A stretch of DNA of 64,000 nt from Flexilinea flocculi (GTDB lineage Bacteria > Chloroflexota > Anaerolineae > Anaerolineales > Anaerolineaceae). Below, one piece after another: positions 9,302-17,703 of this stretch; within the stretch, counting starts at the first letter, position 1; the number at the start of each line of letters is the position of its first letter. The notes under the pieces were generated by a model that searched no databases, had not been told where the DNA came from, and worked only from the letters and a program-made list of their open reading frames with translations. Location: the NCBI RefSeq assembly GCF_001192795.1, contig NZ_DF968180.1, forward strand, positions 372,001 to 436,000. The letters run 5' to 3'. Made by a program: the position numbers and the translations under genes.

Positions 9302-9634
9302 ATGAAACAAAAAATTCGCAAGGGTGATACTGTCGAAATTATCAGCGGCCGCTCTGAAGACAAGAAGAAACGTGGAGAAGTCATTCGTATGATTCCCACC
9401 GAATCTCGCGTTGTTGTCCAGGGTGTTAATATTCGGTCACGACATAAGGGGCAGACTCAAGCAGGACGCCGCCAGATTGATGCCGGCATTGTAAAATTTG
9501 AGGCACCCATTCACATTTCAAATGTGATGCTCGTATGCCCGAAATGTAACAAGGCAACCCGCGTTGGGTTCAGCCGTGAAAATGGTAAATTAAGCCGAAT
9601 CTGCAAAAAATGTAATGCGGATATCGATGCGTAA
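9302..9634 (+). CDS. rplX: 50S ribosomal protein L24
   Basis: 110 residues from ATG 9302 (MKQKIRKGDTVEIISG). A longer reading from ATG 9290 exists, but the GGAG at 9292-9295 sits inside it and is ideally spaced for 9302. KOW motif at the N-terminus. The C-terminus has two CxxC pairs (CPKC and CKKC) making a small zinc ribbon, a common variant of L24. Confidence 0.95.
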   Translation: MKQKIRKGDTVEIISGRSEDKKKRGEVIRMIPTESRVVVQGVNIRSRHKGQTQAGRRQIDAGIVKFEAPIHISNVMLVCPKCNKATRVGFSRENGKLSRICKKCNADIDA

Positions 9635-9652
9635 GTAGCAGGAGAAAAAAAC

Positions 9653-10195
9653 ATGAATCAACTGAAAGAGAAATATCTGAACAATGTTGTTCCTGCTATG
9701 AAGACCGCTTTAAATCTGGACAATCCGATGCAGTATCCCCGTATTGAAAAAATTGTAATCAATATCGGCCTTGGAGAAGCACTGGATAATCCGAAAGCGT
9801 TGGATGCGGCGGTTAATGATCTAACCCAGATCGCTGGGCAAAAACCCGTGATAACAAAAGCCCGTGTCAGTATTGCAAACTTCAAACTGCGTGAAGGGCG
9901 GCAAATCGGTGCTAAAGTTACACTGCGCGGCGAAAAAATGTGGGCTTTTTTGGATCGTGTGATCAATATTGTTCTGCCTCGTGTTCGTGACTTCCGCGGA
10001 ATTTCCGCAGAAGCATTCGACGGCCGCGGCAACTATACACTCGGTTTGAAGGAACAGACATTGTTCCCGGAAATTGATTACGAAAAAGTCGACAAAGTCC
10101 GTGGTATGGAAATTACTATCGTTACTACAGCACAGACGGACGATCAAGCACGCGTAATGCTTGATCTGCTCGGCATGCCTTTCAGGAAGGGTTAA
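9653..10195 (+). CDS. rplE: 50S ribosomal protein L5
   Basis: 180 residues; has [11 protein letters not shown], the [28 protein letters not shown] block and the late [20 protein letters not shown]5 anchors 5S rRNA in the central protuberance. AGCAGGAG upstream. One base separates its stop from the rpsN ATG. Confidence 0.97.
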   Translation: MNQLKEKYLNNVVPAMKTALNLDNPMQYPRIEKIVINIGLGEALDNPKALDAAVNDLTQIAGQKPVITKARVSIANFKLREGRQIGAKVTLRGEKMWAFLDRVINIVLPRVRDFRGISAEAFDGRGNYTLGLKEQTLFPEIDYEKVDKVRGMEITIVTTAQTDDQARVMLDLLGMPFRKG

Positions 10196-10196
10196 T

Positions 10197-10379
10197 ATGG
10201 CAAAGAAATGCATGAAATATCGTGAAATTCGGCGTGAATACCCGAATCAGGTTCGCAATCGATGTCGACTTTGCGGTCGTCCGCATGGATATATGCGTCG
10301 TTTTGGTTTATGCCGCATTTGCTTCCGCGAACTTGCGCTGAATGGCCAAATTCCCGGCGTTACGAAGTCATCCTGGTAA
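10197..10379 (+). CDS. rpsN: 30S ribosomal protein S14, type Z (zinc-binding)
   Basis: 60 residues from ATG 10197 ([18 protein letters not shown]). Two CxxC pairs (CRLC and CRIC) identify the short zinc-binding form. The upstream in-frame ATG at 10161 lies inside rplE and has no ribosome site. GGAAGG at 10186-10191 serves the chosen start. Confidence 0.95.
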   Translation: MAKKCMKYREIRREYPNQVRNRCRLCGRPHGYMRRFGLCRICFRELALNGQIPGVTKSSW

Positions 10380-10400
10380 TAGACACGGAGGAATAGAATA

Positions 10401-10811
10401 ATGGTAAATGATCCTATTGCCGATATGTTGACTCGAATTCGCAACGCAATGATGGCTGGCCATGCAACGGTTGCGATGCCAAGTTCAAATATCAAAATTG
10501 AAATCGCTCGGATCCTCAAAGAAGAAGGTTATTTGGATTCTTATGAGATTTTAGAGAGCGAAAATGTAGCTCAGCGTGTTCTGCGTGTAAAAATCAAATA
10601 TGCAGGAGAACGCCGTTCACGTCGTCCGGTTATTACCGGAATTGTCCGGGTCAGCCGACCAGGCAGACGTGTTTATACTCGTCGTGATGAGATCCCCTGG
10701 ATTCTTTCCGGTATGGGTATTTCAATTATGTCCACTCCGAAGGGAGTGATGACCGGGCAGCGCGCCCGCCAACTGAACGTCGGCGGCGAAATCCTCTGCA
10801 AGGTCTGGTAG
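10401..10811 (+). CDS. rpsH: 30S ribosomal protein S8
   Basis: 136 residues. MVNDPIADMLTRIRNAMMAGH at the N-terminus (split motif for S8) and the C-terminal STPKGVMTGQRARQLNVGGEI are diagnostic. S8 is a primary 16S binder and the repressor of the spc operon in E. coli; no matching operator was identified here. GGAGG precedes the start. Confidence 0.97.
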   Translation: MVNDPIADMLTRIRNAMMAGHATVAMPSSNIKIEIARILKEEGYLDSYEILESENVAQRVLRVKIKYAGERRSRRPVITGIVRVSRPGRRVYTRRDEIPWILSGMGISIMSTPKGVMTGQRARQLNVGGEILCKVW

Positions 10812-10827
10812 GAAAGGGAGGTTGTAA

Positions 10828-11376
10828 GTGTCTCGTATTGGACGTTTACCCATTACCGTTCCGGCAGGCGTTAAAGTGGACATCAATGGCAGTGAAGTTA
10901 CCGTTAAAGGGCCTAAAGGAGAATTAAAACGAGTTTTTTCTCCGGTTGTAAAGATTGAACAGGAAGGTCCTGTAATTCATATTTCACGTTCCAATGATGA
11001 AGCTTCGGTCCGCGCTCTTCACGGAACCAGCCGGGCGCTGTTAAATAACATGGTGGTTGGTGTGTCAACCGGCTTCACAGTGGTATTGGAAGTCGATGGC
11101 GTTGGATACCGCCCTGAAATGAACGGCAAGAATTTAGTATTGTATGTCGGTTATTCTGCACCGAAAGAAGTTGTTCCTCCTGAAGGAATCAGCTTTGATG
11201 TGGATGCAAAAGCCCGACAGATTAAAGTCATGGGCTTTGACCGCGAACAGGTTGGACAGGTTGCAGCGGATATCCGCTTCATTCGTCCGCCTGAACCGTA
11301 TAAAGGCAAAGGTATTCACTATCTGGGTGAAAAAATCCGCCGCAAAGCCGGTAAGACCGGTAAAGCTAAGAAATAG
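10828..11376 (+). CDS. rplF: 50S ribosomal protein L6
   Basis: 182 residues, GTG start with GGGAGG 6 nt upstream. MSRIGRLPITVPAGVKVDI opens two tandem L6 folds; the conserved RPPEPYKGKGIHYLGEKIRRK closes the protein. Base of the L7/L12 stalk. Confidence 0.96.
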   Translation: MSRIGRLPITVPAGVKVDINGSEVTVKGPKGELKRVFSPVVKIEQEGPVIHISRSNDEASVRALHGTSRALLNNMVVGVSTGFTVVLEVDGVGYRPEMNGKNLVLYVGYSAPKEVVPPEGISFDVDAKARQIKVMGFDREQVGQVAADIRFIRPPEPYKGKGIHYLGEKIRRKAGKTGKAKK

Positions 11377-11385
11377 GGGTGAAGT

Positions 11386-11751
11386 ATGGCGAAATTTTCT
11401 CGAAGTGAGGCTCGTATTCGCCGCCATGCCCGTGTTCGCAAGAACCTGGCCGGAACAGCGGATTGCCCACGTTTGAATGTATTTCGAAGTCTCAATTGCA
11501 TTTATGCGCAGGTCATTGATGATGAAGCAGGAACAACCATTGTCTCAGCTTCCACGATTGATCGCGCCTTAAAAGCTGAATTGGATGGAAAAAATAAGAC
11601 CGAACAGGCGAAACTGGTTGGTAAAGCTGTTGCCGAGCGTGCAAAAGAAAAAGGTATCACTGCGGTTGTTTTTGATCGTGGTGGATTCCGCTACATGGGT
11701 CGTGTAAAAGCCTTAGCGGACGCTGCTCGAGAAGCAGGCCTTGAGTTTTAG
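11386..11751 (+). CDS. rplR: 50S ribosomal protein L18
   Basis: 121 residues. Basic N-terminus with [21 protein letters not shown] region, then [17 protein letters not shown] and [20 protein letters not shown] typical of L18. Binds 5S rRNA with L5. GGGGTG site at 6 nt. Confidence 0.96.
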   Translation: MAKFSRSEARIRRHARVRKNLAGTADCPRLNVFRSLNCIYAQVIDDEAGTTIVSASTIDRALKAELDGKNKTEQAKLVGKAVAERAKEKGITAVVFDRGGFRYMGRVKALADAAREAGLEF

Positions 11752-11776
11752 GCAGAAATAGAAGAGGACTAAAACC

Positions 11777-12307
11777 ATGGAACATATGGAATATCAACCA
11801 ATGGATGATCAAATGGATGAGCGCGTTATCGAAATCGCTCGTGTGTCAAAAGTTGTAAAAGGTGGACGTCGATTTCGATATCGTGTTACAGTAGTTGTGG
11901 GTGATAACAAAGGTACCATCGGTCTGGGTATTGGTAAAGCCAATGCCGTTCCGGATGCGATGAAGAAAGCCTCAGATCGGGCACGTAAAAATATGCAGAA
12001 AGTCAATCTTTATAAGACTACAATCCCGCATGAGGTGCTCGGACAAGTTTCCGGTGCACGGGTTCTTTTACGGCCGGCATCAGAAGGAACTGGCGTTATT
12101 TCCGCAGGTGGTGTTCGTGCAGTGCTTGAAGTAGCCGGCGTTCACGACATTTTGACAAAATCTTTAGGCAGTGCAAACATGCTCAATGTTGTCATGGCAA
12201 CTTTCGATGCGCTGCATCAACTGAAAGATGCTCGGGAAGAAGCGATTCTGCGCGGCAAGAACGCAGACGAATTGCTTCCGTACTGGGATCGGAGGCAGCA
12301 TGCCTGA
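11777..12307 (+). CDS. rpsE: 30S ribosomal protein S5
   Basis: 176 residues. After a short acidic N-terminus comes the S5 double-stranded RNA domain (KVVKGGRRFRYRVTVVVGD) and the PHEVLGQVSGARVLLRPASEGTG region (two separate stretches). S5 helps translational fidelity. Overlaps rpmD by 8 nt. Confidence 0.97.
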   Translation: MEHMEYQPMDDQMDERVIEIARVSKVVKGGRRFRYRVTVVVGDNKGTIGLGIGKANAVPDAMKKASDRARKNMQKVNLYKTTIPHEVLGQVSGARVLLRPASEGTGVISAGGVRAVLEVAGVHDILTKSLGSANMLNVVMATFDALHQLKDAREEAILRGKNADELLPYWDRRQHA

Positions 12308-12503
12308 GAATTTAGAACCGAAAAAATTGCAGATCACTTATGTGAAAAGTGCAATTGGTTACTCGAAGAAGCACAAAAAGACGATTAAAGCGTTAGGCTT
12401 TCATCATCTGAATGAGACGGTTGTCCATGATGACACATCATCCATTCGTGGAATGCTTCAAATGGTTAATCATCTGGTAGAGATCGTAGAGCTGGTGGAT
12501 TAA
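12300..12503 (+). CDS. rpmD: 50S ribosomal protein L30
   Basis: 67 residues from ATG 12300 (MPENLEPKKLQITYVKSAIG). A longer frame inside rpsE exists but GGAGG at 12291-12295 fixes this start. HHLNETVVHDD and RGMLQMVNHLVEI are the L30 core. Confidence 0.94.
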   Translation: MPENLEPKKLQITYVKSAIGYSKKHKKTIKALGFHHLNETVVHDDTSSIRGMLQMVNHLVEIVELVD

Positions 12504-12505
12504 TT

Positions 12506-12958
12506 ATGAAATTAAATGAATTAAAACCAAATGAAGGAGCAAAACGCTCCAAAAAACGTGTTGGTCGTGGACCTTCTGCCGGACAGGGTAAAACCGCCGG
12601 TAAAGGTACAAAAGGCCAGCATGTCCGCCAGGGAGCGGGTGGTCATATTTACCTTCAGGGCGGAAATCTTCCCTTTTTCCGGAAATTTCCGTTCATGCGT
12701 GGTGAAGGATTCACTCCGCCAAATCGCGTTGAATTTAATGAAGTGAATCTAAGTGCACTGGAACGATTCGATAACACTGTCGAAATCACACCGGAAGTAC
12801 TTGCGGAAGCCAACCTTCTCAGTAAGAAAAACAACCCCGTTGTTATTCTGGGAAATGGAGAAGTGGATAAAGCTTATAAACTTAAGGTTCACCGCATTAC
12901 CAAGGGAGCTCGCGCAAAAATCGAAGCTGCCGGCGGTAGTGTTGAAATCATCGGTTAA
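12506..12958 (+). CDS. rplO: 50S ribosomal protein L15
   Basis: 150 residues. MKLNELKPNEGAKRSKKRVG, the glycine/arginine-rich GKTAGKGTKGQ tail and PFFRKFPFMRGEGF are L15 features. Starts 2 nt after rpmD. Followed by secY as in most bacteria. Confidence 0.97.
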   Translation: MKLNELKPNEGAKRSKKRVGRGPSAGQGKTAGKGTKGQHVRQGAGGHIYLQGGNLPFFRKFPFMRGEGFTPPNRVEFNEVNLSALERFDNTVEITPEVLAEANLLSKKNNPVVILGNGEVDKAYKLKVHRITKGARAKIEAAGGSVEIIG

Positions 12959-12997
12959 TTCATAACCGAATCAGATTATTAAAGGAGAACGAAAAGC

Positions 12998-14335
12998 ATG
13001 AAGCGATCCCCATGGCGTTATATTTGGAAGTCTATTGATATCCGCAATAAGTTACTTCTGACTCTTGGAATACTGGTGATTTATCGATTCATCGCAAACA
13101 TACCGGTTCCGGGTTTCAACTCGGAAGTTATTAATGCTCTTAACAGCAGCAAATCGGCAGCCGGTGATCTGATCAGTATTCTAAATATGTTATCTGGTGG
13201 AACACTATCTTCATTCTCCATTCTGGCTATGGGTGTATACCCGTACATTACTGCGTCCATCATTCTTCAACTCCTCGGGCCGATCATACCGGCCATCGAG
13301 GAGAAAATGAAGAATGATCCGCGGGAAGGCCGCAAGTGGATGGAAAAATGGACGATGTATCTGACAATTCCGATGGCACTTCTTTCGGCTGTGGGTCAGA
13401 TCGGCTTGTTCAATCAGATCGTTCCTGGTATGGCTGTGTTAAAGAATTACGGATGGTCAGGAAGCAATTTGCTTCCAACCATTGCAAACGTCAGTACCAT
13501 GATTGCCGGTACCATGATCGCAATCTGGCTCGGTCAAATTATTTCTGAATATGGAATCCAACAGCAAGGTCTTTCCTTAATCATCTTCTCGGGTATTGTT
13601 TCACAAATGCCGAGCAACCTGGTTAAGATTTTAGCAGATCAATCCTCTGGATGGTATATGCTGATTATTTCTCTTGCTGTTCTTTTACTGACAGTGTTTG
13701 CGATTGTTTATATTCAACAGGGAACCCGCTTTATCCGCTTAATGATTCCGGGACAGCGTATCAGCTATCGCGGCATTAAATCAGGCGGATCCACAACGCT
13801 TCCTTTGCGTGTGAACAGCGTAGGTATGATCCCATTGATTTTTGCACAGTCAATCATCACATTCCCAGCTTTAATTGCAAGCTTTTTTGTCAATTCTGGT
13901 GCTGCCTGGGTAAAAAACTCCGCAAGTTGGATCCAACAAAACCTGAGCGGCAGTTCTTTTCTTTATGTTTTGCTCTACTTTTTACTGGTTGTAGGATTTA
14001 CGTTCTTCTATACAAGTGTTACATTTATGAACAATGACTACGGAACCAGTCTGAAGAAGCAGGGCGCAGTTGTTCCGGGCAGAGCTACAGGTTCGGAAAC
14101 TCAAAATTATCTGGCGAAAATTCAGAATCGCATTACATTTCCGGGAGCAGTTTTCCTCGGTCTCATCGCGATCTTGCCTTATATTCTGGGCGCAATCCTG
14201 AATACCAGTGCAAATGCGACCATGTTGTTATCCTCAGCCGGTATGTTGATCGTTGTAGGTGTTGTTCGTGACATCATCGATTATCTGCAGAGCGACCTTG
14301 GACAGCATGGTTATGAAGAGAAGTTAATTCGATAA
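12998..14335 (+). CDS. secY: preprotein translocase subunit SecY
   Basis: 445 residues, ten predicted membrane spans. Contains the plug/pore segments near NMLSGGTLSSFSILAMGVYPYI-type sequence (positions ~64-85), the cytoplasmic loop RISYRGIKSGGSTTLPLRVN (residues ~250-270) and a C-terminal FLGLIAILPYILG. Core channel of Sec translocation. AAAGGAGA upstream; adk follows after 24 nt. Confidence 0.97.
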   Translation: MKRSPWRYIWKSIDIRNKLLLTLGILVIYRFIANIPVPGFNSEVINALNSSKSAAGDLISILNMLSGGTLSSFSILAMGVYPYITASIILQLLGPIIPAIEEKMKNDPREGRKWMEKWTMYLTIPMALLSAVGQIGLFNQIVPGMAVLKNYGWSGSNLLPTIANVSTMIAGTMIAIWLGQIISEYGIQQQGLSLIIFSGIVSQMPSNLVKILADQSSGWYMLIISLAVLLLTVFAIVYIQQGTRFIRLMIPGQRISYRGIKSGGSTTLPLRVNSVGMIPLIFAQSIITFPALIASFFVNSGAAWVKNSASWIQQNLSGSSFLYVLLYFLLVVGFTFFYTSVTFMNNDYGTSLKKQGAVVPGRATGSETQNYLAKIQNRITFPGAVFLGLIAILPYILGAILNTSANATMLLSSAGMLIVVGVVRDIIDYLQSDLGQHGYEEKLIR

Positions 14336-14359
14336 TTTTGGGAGATAACTGCATAAATC

Positions 14360-15019
14360 ATGGCGACATTTATTGTTTTACTCGGACCTCCGGGCGCTGG
14401 TAAAGGTACACAGGCTCAGATTATTTCACAAACGATGAATCTGCCTCATATTTCGACAGGCGATTTATTTCGTGAAAACACGAAAAATCAAACTGAGCTG
14501 GGCAAAGAAGCGCAGACCTACATGAATCAAGGTCAGCTGGTCCCCGATTCTTTGACCATTTCCATGGTAAAAGAACGATTATCCAGACCAGACTGTGTTA
14601 ATGGAGCGCTCCTTGACGGGTTTCCCAGGACGTCAGCCCAGGCTGAGGCTTTCGACAAAATGCTTCAGGAAACATTCAACAGCAAGGTCGATTGTGTGCC
14701 ATGCATCGATGTTGAGGCAGATTTTTTGATTGAACGATTATGTGGACGATGGATGTGTCCAAACGGACATGTCTTTCACGTAAAATTCAATCCTCCGATA
14801 ACAACCGGTGTGTGCGATATATGCGGAAGTGCATTATATCAGCGTGACGACGATAAAATTGAAACCGTTTCAAAACGAATCGCTGTCTACGAAGCACAAA
14901 CTGCGCCATTGATACAGTATTATAAAAATCAGAATGTATTGTATACGATTGACGGAACTCAGAAAATTGAGTCGGTCAGTGCTGACATTCTGAATGTCTT
15001 AAAAAAAATCGCAAAATAA
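14360..15019 (+). CDS. adk: adenylate kinase, LID-type with zinc-ligand cluster
   Basis: 219 residues; ATP + AMP to 2 ADP. P-loop GPPGAGKGT at 9-17, NMP-binding STGDLFRE, DGFPRT at 86-91 and YQRDDD after the LID. The LID has Cys133, His137 or His140, Cys152 and Cys155, i.e. a Cys/His/Cys/Cys set in place of the more usual four cysteines; zinc binding is likely but inferred. Standard position between secY and map. Confidence 0.96.
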   Translation: MATFIVLLGPPGAGKGTQAQIISQTMNLPHISTGDLFRENTKNQTELGKEAQTYMNQGQLVPDSLTISMVKERLSRPDCVNGALLDGFPRTSAQAEAFDKMLQETFNSKVDCVPCIDVEADFLIERLCGRWMCPNGHVFHVKFNPPITTGVCDICGSALYQRDDDKIETVSKRIAVYEAQTAPLIQYYKNQNVLYTIDGTQKIESVSADILNVLKKIAK

Positions 15020-15031
15020 TAGGGACAAAAA

Positions 15032-15853
15032 ATGAGTTGGGAACGGCAGGTTAGTATTAAATCCGGGGAAGAACTGAAACTGATGCGAGAAGCTGGCAAG
15101 ATTAATGCTGAGGCATTGAAAGCAGCCAGTGAAGCATGTGTAGCAGGTGCAAGTACCTGGGATGTCAATGCTGCTGCTGAACGTGTGTTGGACAGCTATC
15201 ATGTCATTTCACCATTCAAAGGTGTGCCAGGTCCGATTCCTTTTCCGGCAAGCACTTGTGTCAGCGTCAATCATGTTTTAGTTCATGGTATTCCAAGCAA
15301 AAAAATGATATTGCGCGAAGGTGACATTGTTTCGGTGGATTGCGGGACAATCTATCAAGGATTTGTCGCAGATTCAGCATTCACCATCGGAGTTGGAAAG
15401 ATTTCTGAAGAAGCTCAGCATTTGCTTGAAGTCACCGAAGAATCGTTATATGTCGGGATCCAAAAAATGGTTTCCGGTAATTATACGGGGGATGTATCAG
15501 CTTCCATCCAACAGTTCGTTGAAAATCATGGATTGTATGTAACCAAACAATACACCGGACATGGTGTTGGCCGCAGAATGTGGGAAGCTCCGCAAGTCCC
15601 GAATTACGGCACTGCCGGCCAAGGATTGCTGCTCAAACCTGGAATTACGATTGCAATTGAACCGATGGTATTGATCGGTTCTGACGCAACGAAAGTTTTA
15701 TCCGATGGTTGGGCAGTATCTTCTGAGCGGATGAGCCTGACGGCTCACTTTGAACACACGGTGGCAGTTACAGATAATGGTCCTATGATTACCACTTTAT
15801 TAGAGAATGGCGAAGCGCCGGTTTCTATGAAAAAGCGAGGAGTCTTGTCATAA
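15032..15853 (+). CDS. map: methionine aminopeptidase, type I
   Basis: 273 residues; removes N-terminal Met from new proteins. Metal ligands are visible: DCGTIYQGFVADSAFT (two Asp), GHGVGRRMWEAP (His), AIEPM (Glu) and FEHTVAV (Glu side). Start MSWERQVSIKSGEELKLM, a GGGAC site upstream. The next 97 nt to rpmJ hold no infA, which often sits there. Confidence 0.96.
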   Translation: MSWERQVSIKSGEELKLMREAGKINAEALKAASEACVAGASTWDVNAAAERVLDSYHVISPFKGVPGPIPFPASTCVSVNHVLVHGIPSKKMILREGDIVSVDCGTIYQGFVADSAFTIGVGKISEEAQHLLEVTEESLYVGIQKMVSGNYTGDVSASIQQFVENHGLYVTKQYTGHGVGRRMWEAPQVPNYGTAGQGLLLKPGITIAIEPMVLIGSDATKVLSDGWAVSSERMSLTAHFEHTVAVTDNGPMITTLLENGEAPVSMKKRGVLS

Positions 15854-15950
15854 TATCTTGATCGAATATCAACAGATTTGTTAAAGAAAGAGTATAATTG
15901 GCAGGCTTTAATGTAATTTACGGGTGAAAATCATCCGAGGGAGTGTTAAA

Positions 15951-16064
15951 ATGAAGGTTACTTCATCAATTCGAAAACGATGTGCAAAATGCAAGATCGT
16001 CAAACGGGGAAGCCGTTTGTACGTGATTTGTGAGAACCCAAAGCACAAACAGCGACAGGGATAA
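15951..16064 (+). CDS. rpmJ: 50S ribosomal protein L36
   Basis: 37 codons, [20 protein letters not shown] then [11 protein letters not shown]. The Cys, Cys, Cys, His zinc set of the C+ form is intact. GAGGGAG lies about 9 nt before the ATG. rpsM follows 6 nt later. Confidence 0.95.
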   Translation: MKVTSSIRKRCAKCKIVKRGSRLYVICENPKHKQRQG

Positions 16065-16070
16065 TAAAAT

Positions 16071-16460
16071 ATGGCAAGAATTGAAGGTGTCGATCTTCCG
16101 CGTAATAAACGGATTGAAATAGCATTAACCTATATTTATGGGATTGGGCTTACCCGGGCTCAAAAGATCCTTCAGGATACCGGCGTCAATGCTGACGTTC
16201 GTGTCCGTGATCTGTCGGATAATGACGAAAATTTGCTTCGTGAATATATTGCCAAAAACTATATGGTTGAAGGTGATTTACGGCGCGAAGTTCAAATGAA
16301 TATCAAGCGCCTGGTTGAAATTGGCTGCTACCGTGGGTTACGCCACCGTAGAAATTTACCGTCCCGTGGTCAGAGAACTCGGACAAATGCACGCACTGCA
16401 AAAGGACCGAAGAAGACTGTAGCTGGACGTGGCCGCCGTCGTGGAGCAACCAAGAAATAA
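16071..16460 (+). CDS. rpsM: 30S ribosomal protein S13
   Basis: 129 residues. [21 protein letters not shown] region, the helix-hairpin [13 protein letters not shown] and the basic tail [22 protein letters not shown]13 contacts P-site tRNA and forms bridges with the 50S. Followed by a 122-nt gap that carries a hairpin, then rpsK. Confidence 0.97.
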   Translation: MARIEGVDLPRNKRIEIALTYIYGIGLTRAQKILQDTGVNADVRVRDLSDNDENLLREYIAKNYMVEGDLRREVQMNIKRLVEIGCYRGLRHRRNLPSRGQRTRTNARTAKGPKKTVAGRGRRRGATKK

Positions 16461-16476
16461 TCTGTGTGCTTAATTT

Positions 16477-16533
16477 GCGAATCGTTACAGGTTGGGATTC
16501 CTTTCTTCCCGCGGCTGCCTGTAACATTTTCGC
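16477..16533 (+). promoter_or_regulatory. hairpin between rpsM and rpsK, candidate regulatory RNA
   Basis: GTTACAGG (16484-16491) pairs perfectly with CCTGTAAC (16517-16524), extended across a small internal loop by GCGAA (16477-16481) with TTCGC (16529-16533). No T-run follows, so it is not an ordinary terminator. It lies in the only large gap inside the rpsM-K-D-rpoA group, where S4 feedback control acts in some bacteria; a role here is inference. Confidence 0.5.
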
Positions 16534-16582
16534 ACCTTAAGAGACGGAAAATTTCATTCATAAGGTTATGTAAGAGGATATA

Positions 16583-16987
16583 ATGGCTCAAAATGTACGC
16601 TCATCGCGTCGTACAGCGACTGTACGAAAAGTGAAGCGCACCCTGGGATTAGCTCAGGTGCACATTTTTGCTTCCTTTAACAACACCATCATCACAATTA
16701 CCGATGCAATGGGAAATCCAGTTTGTTGGGGTAGTTCCGGTGCCGTAGGCTATAAAGGATCTCGAAAGAGTACTCCCTTTGCAGCGCGTCTGGCAGCTGA
16801 ACAGGCAATGAAAACCGCACAAACCATGGGTGTTCAGGAAGTTGATTTAATTATTAAAGGACCTGGTCCTGGCCGAGAATCAGCAATTCGTGCCGTCCAG
16901 GGATTGGGGATCAAGGTGCGATCCATTTCTGATATTACACCGGTTCCGCACAACGGATGCAGACCCCCGAAAAAACGCCGCGTTTAA
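16583..16987 (+). CDS. rpsK: 30S ribosomal protein S11
   Basis: 134 residues. [32 protein letters not shown] and the C-terminal [12 protein letters not shown] and [18 protein letters not shown] are the S11 signature blocks. Part of the 30S platform contacting the mRNA exit. AGAGG is about 8 nt upstream. Confidence 0.97.
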   Translation: MAQNVRSSRRTATVRKVKRTLGLAQVHIFASFNNTIITITDAMGNPVCWGSSGAVGYKGSRKSTPFAARLAAEQAMKTAQTMGVQEVDLIIKGPGPGRESAIRAVQGLGIKVRSISDITPVPHNGCRPPKKRRV

Positions 16988-17005
16988 GATTGAGAGGACT
17001 ATTCA

Positions 17006-17650
17006 ATGGCTAGATATACTGGCTCGGCATGTAAATTGTGCCGGCGAGAAAATGTAAAGTTATTCTTGAAAGGTGAACGTTGTTATACACCGAAATGTTC
17101 TTTTGAGAAACGTGCATACGCTCCGGGCGACCATGGCAAAACTGGAAGCAGCCGCGGAGGTGGCGAAAGAGTATCAGACTATTCTCGTCAATTGCGCGCT
17201 AAACAAAGAGTCCGCAGAGTTTATGGCGTTCTTGAGCGGCAGTTCAGCCGTGTCTATGGAATCGCTGAAAAAACTCCTGGAATAACCGGTTTGAACTTAC
17301 TGCAATTATTGGAAACCCGCTTAGACAATGTCGTCTATCGTTTAGGTTTTGCTGATAACCGGGCATCTGCTCGACAGATGGTGAACCATGGACATTTTAT
17401 GGTGAATGGCATCCATGTTGATATTCCATCCATGATCTTAAAACCTGGTGATCAAATTGCTATCCGTGAAGTTTCCAAAAAAAGGAAAATGTTCCAGGAT
17501 TTTGCAGACTATGCAGAAAAGCGGAACTGTGCTTTATGGCTGGATCGAGATGTGAAAGCACTCAGTGGACGCGTATTACGCCTCCCTGAACGAAGCGAAA
17601 TTGATGGAGATATTACTGAACAGTTGATCGTTGAATACTATTCACGATAA
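17006..17650 (+). CDS. rpsD: 30S ribosomal protein S4, zinc-binding form
   Basis: 214 residues. Cys9, Cys12, Cys26 and Cys31 near the N-terminus form the zinc site of the C+ S4. The S4 RNA-binding motif RLDNVVYRLGFADNRASARQ follows near residue 105. S4 starts 30S assembly and is an autogenous repressor in several bacteria. Confidence 0.97.
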   Translation: MARYTGSACKLCRRENVKLFLKGERCYTPKCSFEKRAYAPGDHGKTGSSRGGGERVSDYSRQLRAKQRVRRVYGVLERQFSRVYGIAEKTPGITGLNLLQLLETRLDNVVYRLGFADNRASARQMVNHGHFMVNGIHVDIPSMILKPGDQIAIREVSKKRKMFQDFADYAEKRNCALWLDRDVKALSGRVLRLPERSEIDGDITEQLIVEYYSR

Positions 17651-17661
17651 AGCAATTTAGG

Positions 17662-17690
17662 CCGATACGCGGGTTTAAGAGGTGTATCGG
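17662..17690 (+). promoter_or_regulatory. hairpin directly upstream of the rpoA ribosome site
   Basis: CCGATAC (17662-17668) pairs with GTATCGG (17684-17690) around a 15-nt loop. The stem ends right before the GAAGGGG ribosome site of rpoA, so it may modulate rpoA translation. No T-run. Confidence 0.4.
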
Positions 17691-17703
17691 GAAGGGGTGT
17701 TAA

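Noticed and set aside
15854-15950. infA between map and rpmJ
   Set aside because: Only 97 nt are available and no IF-1-like translation is present.
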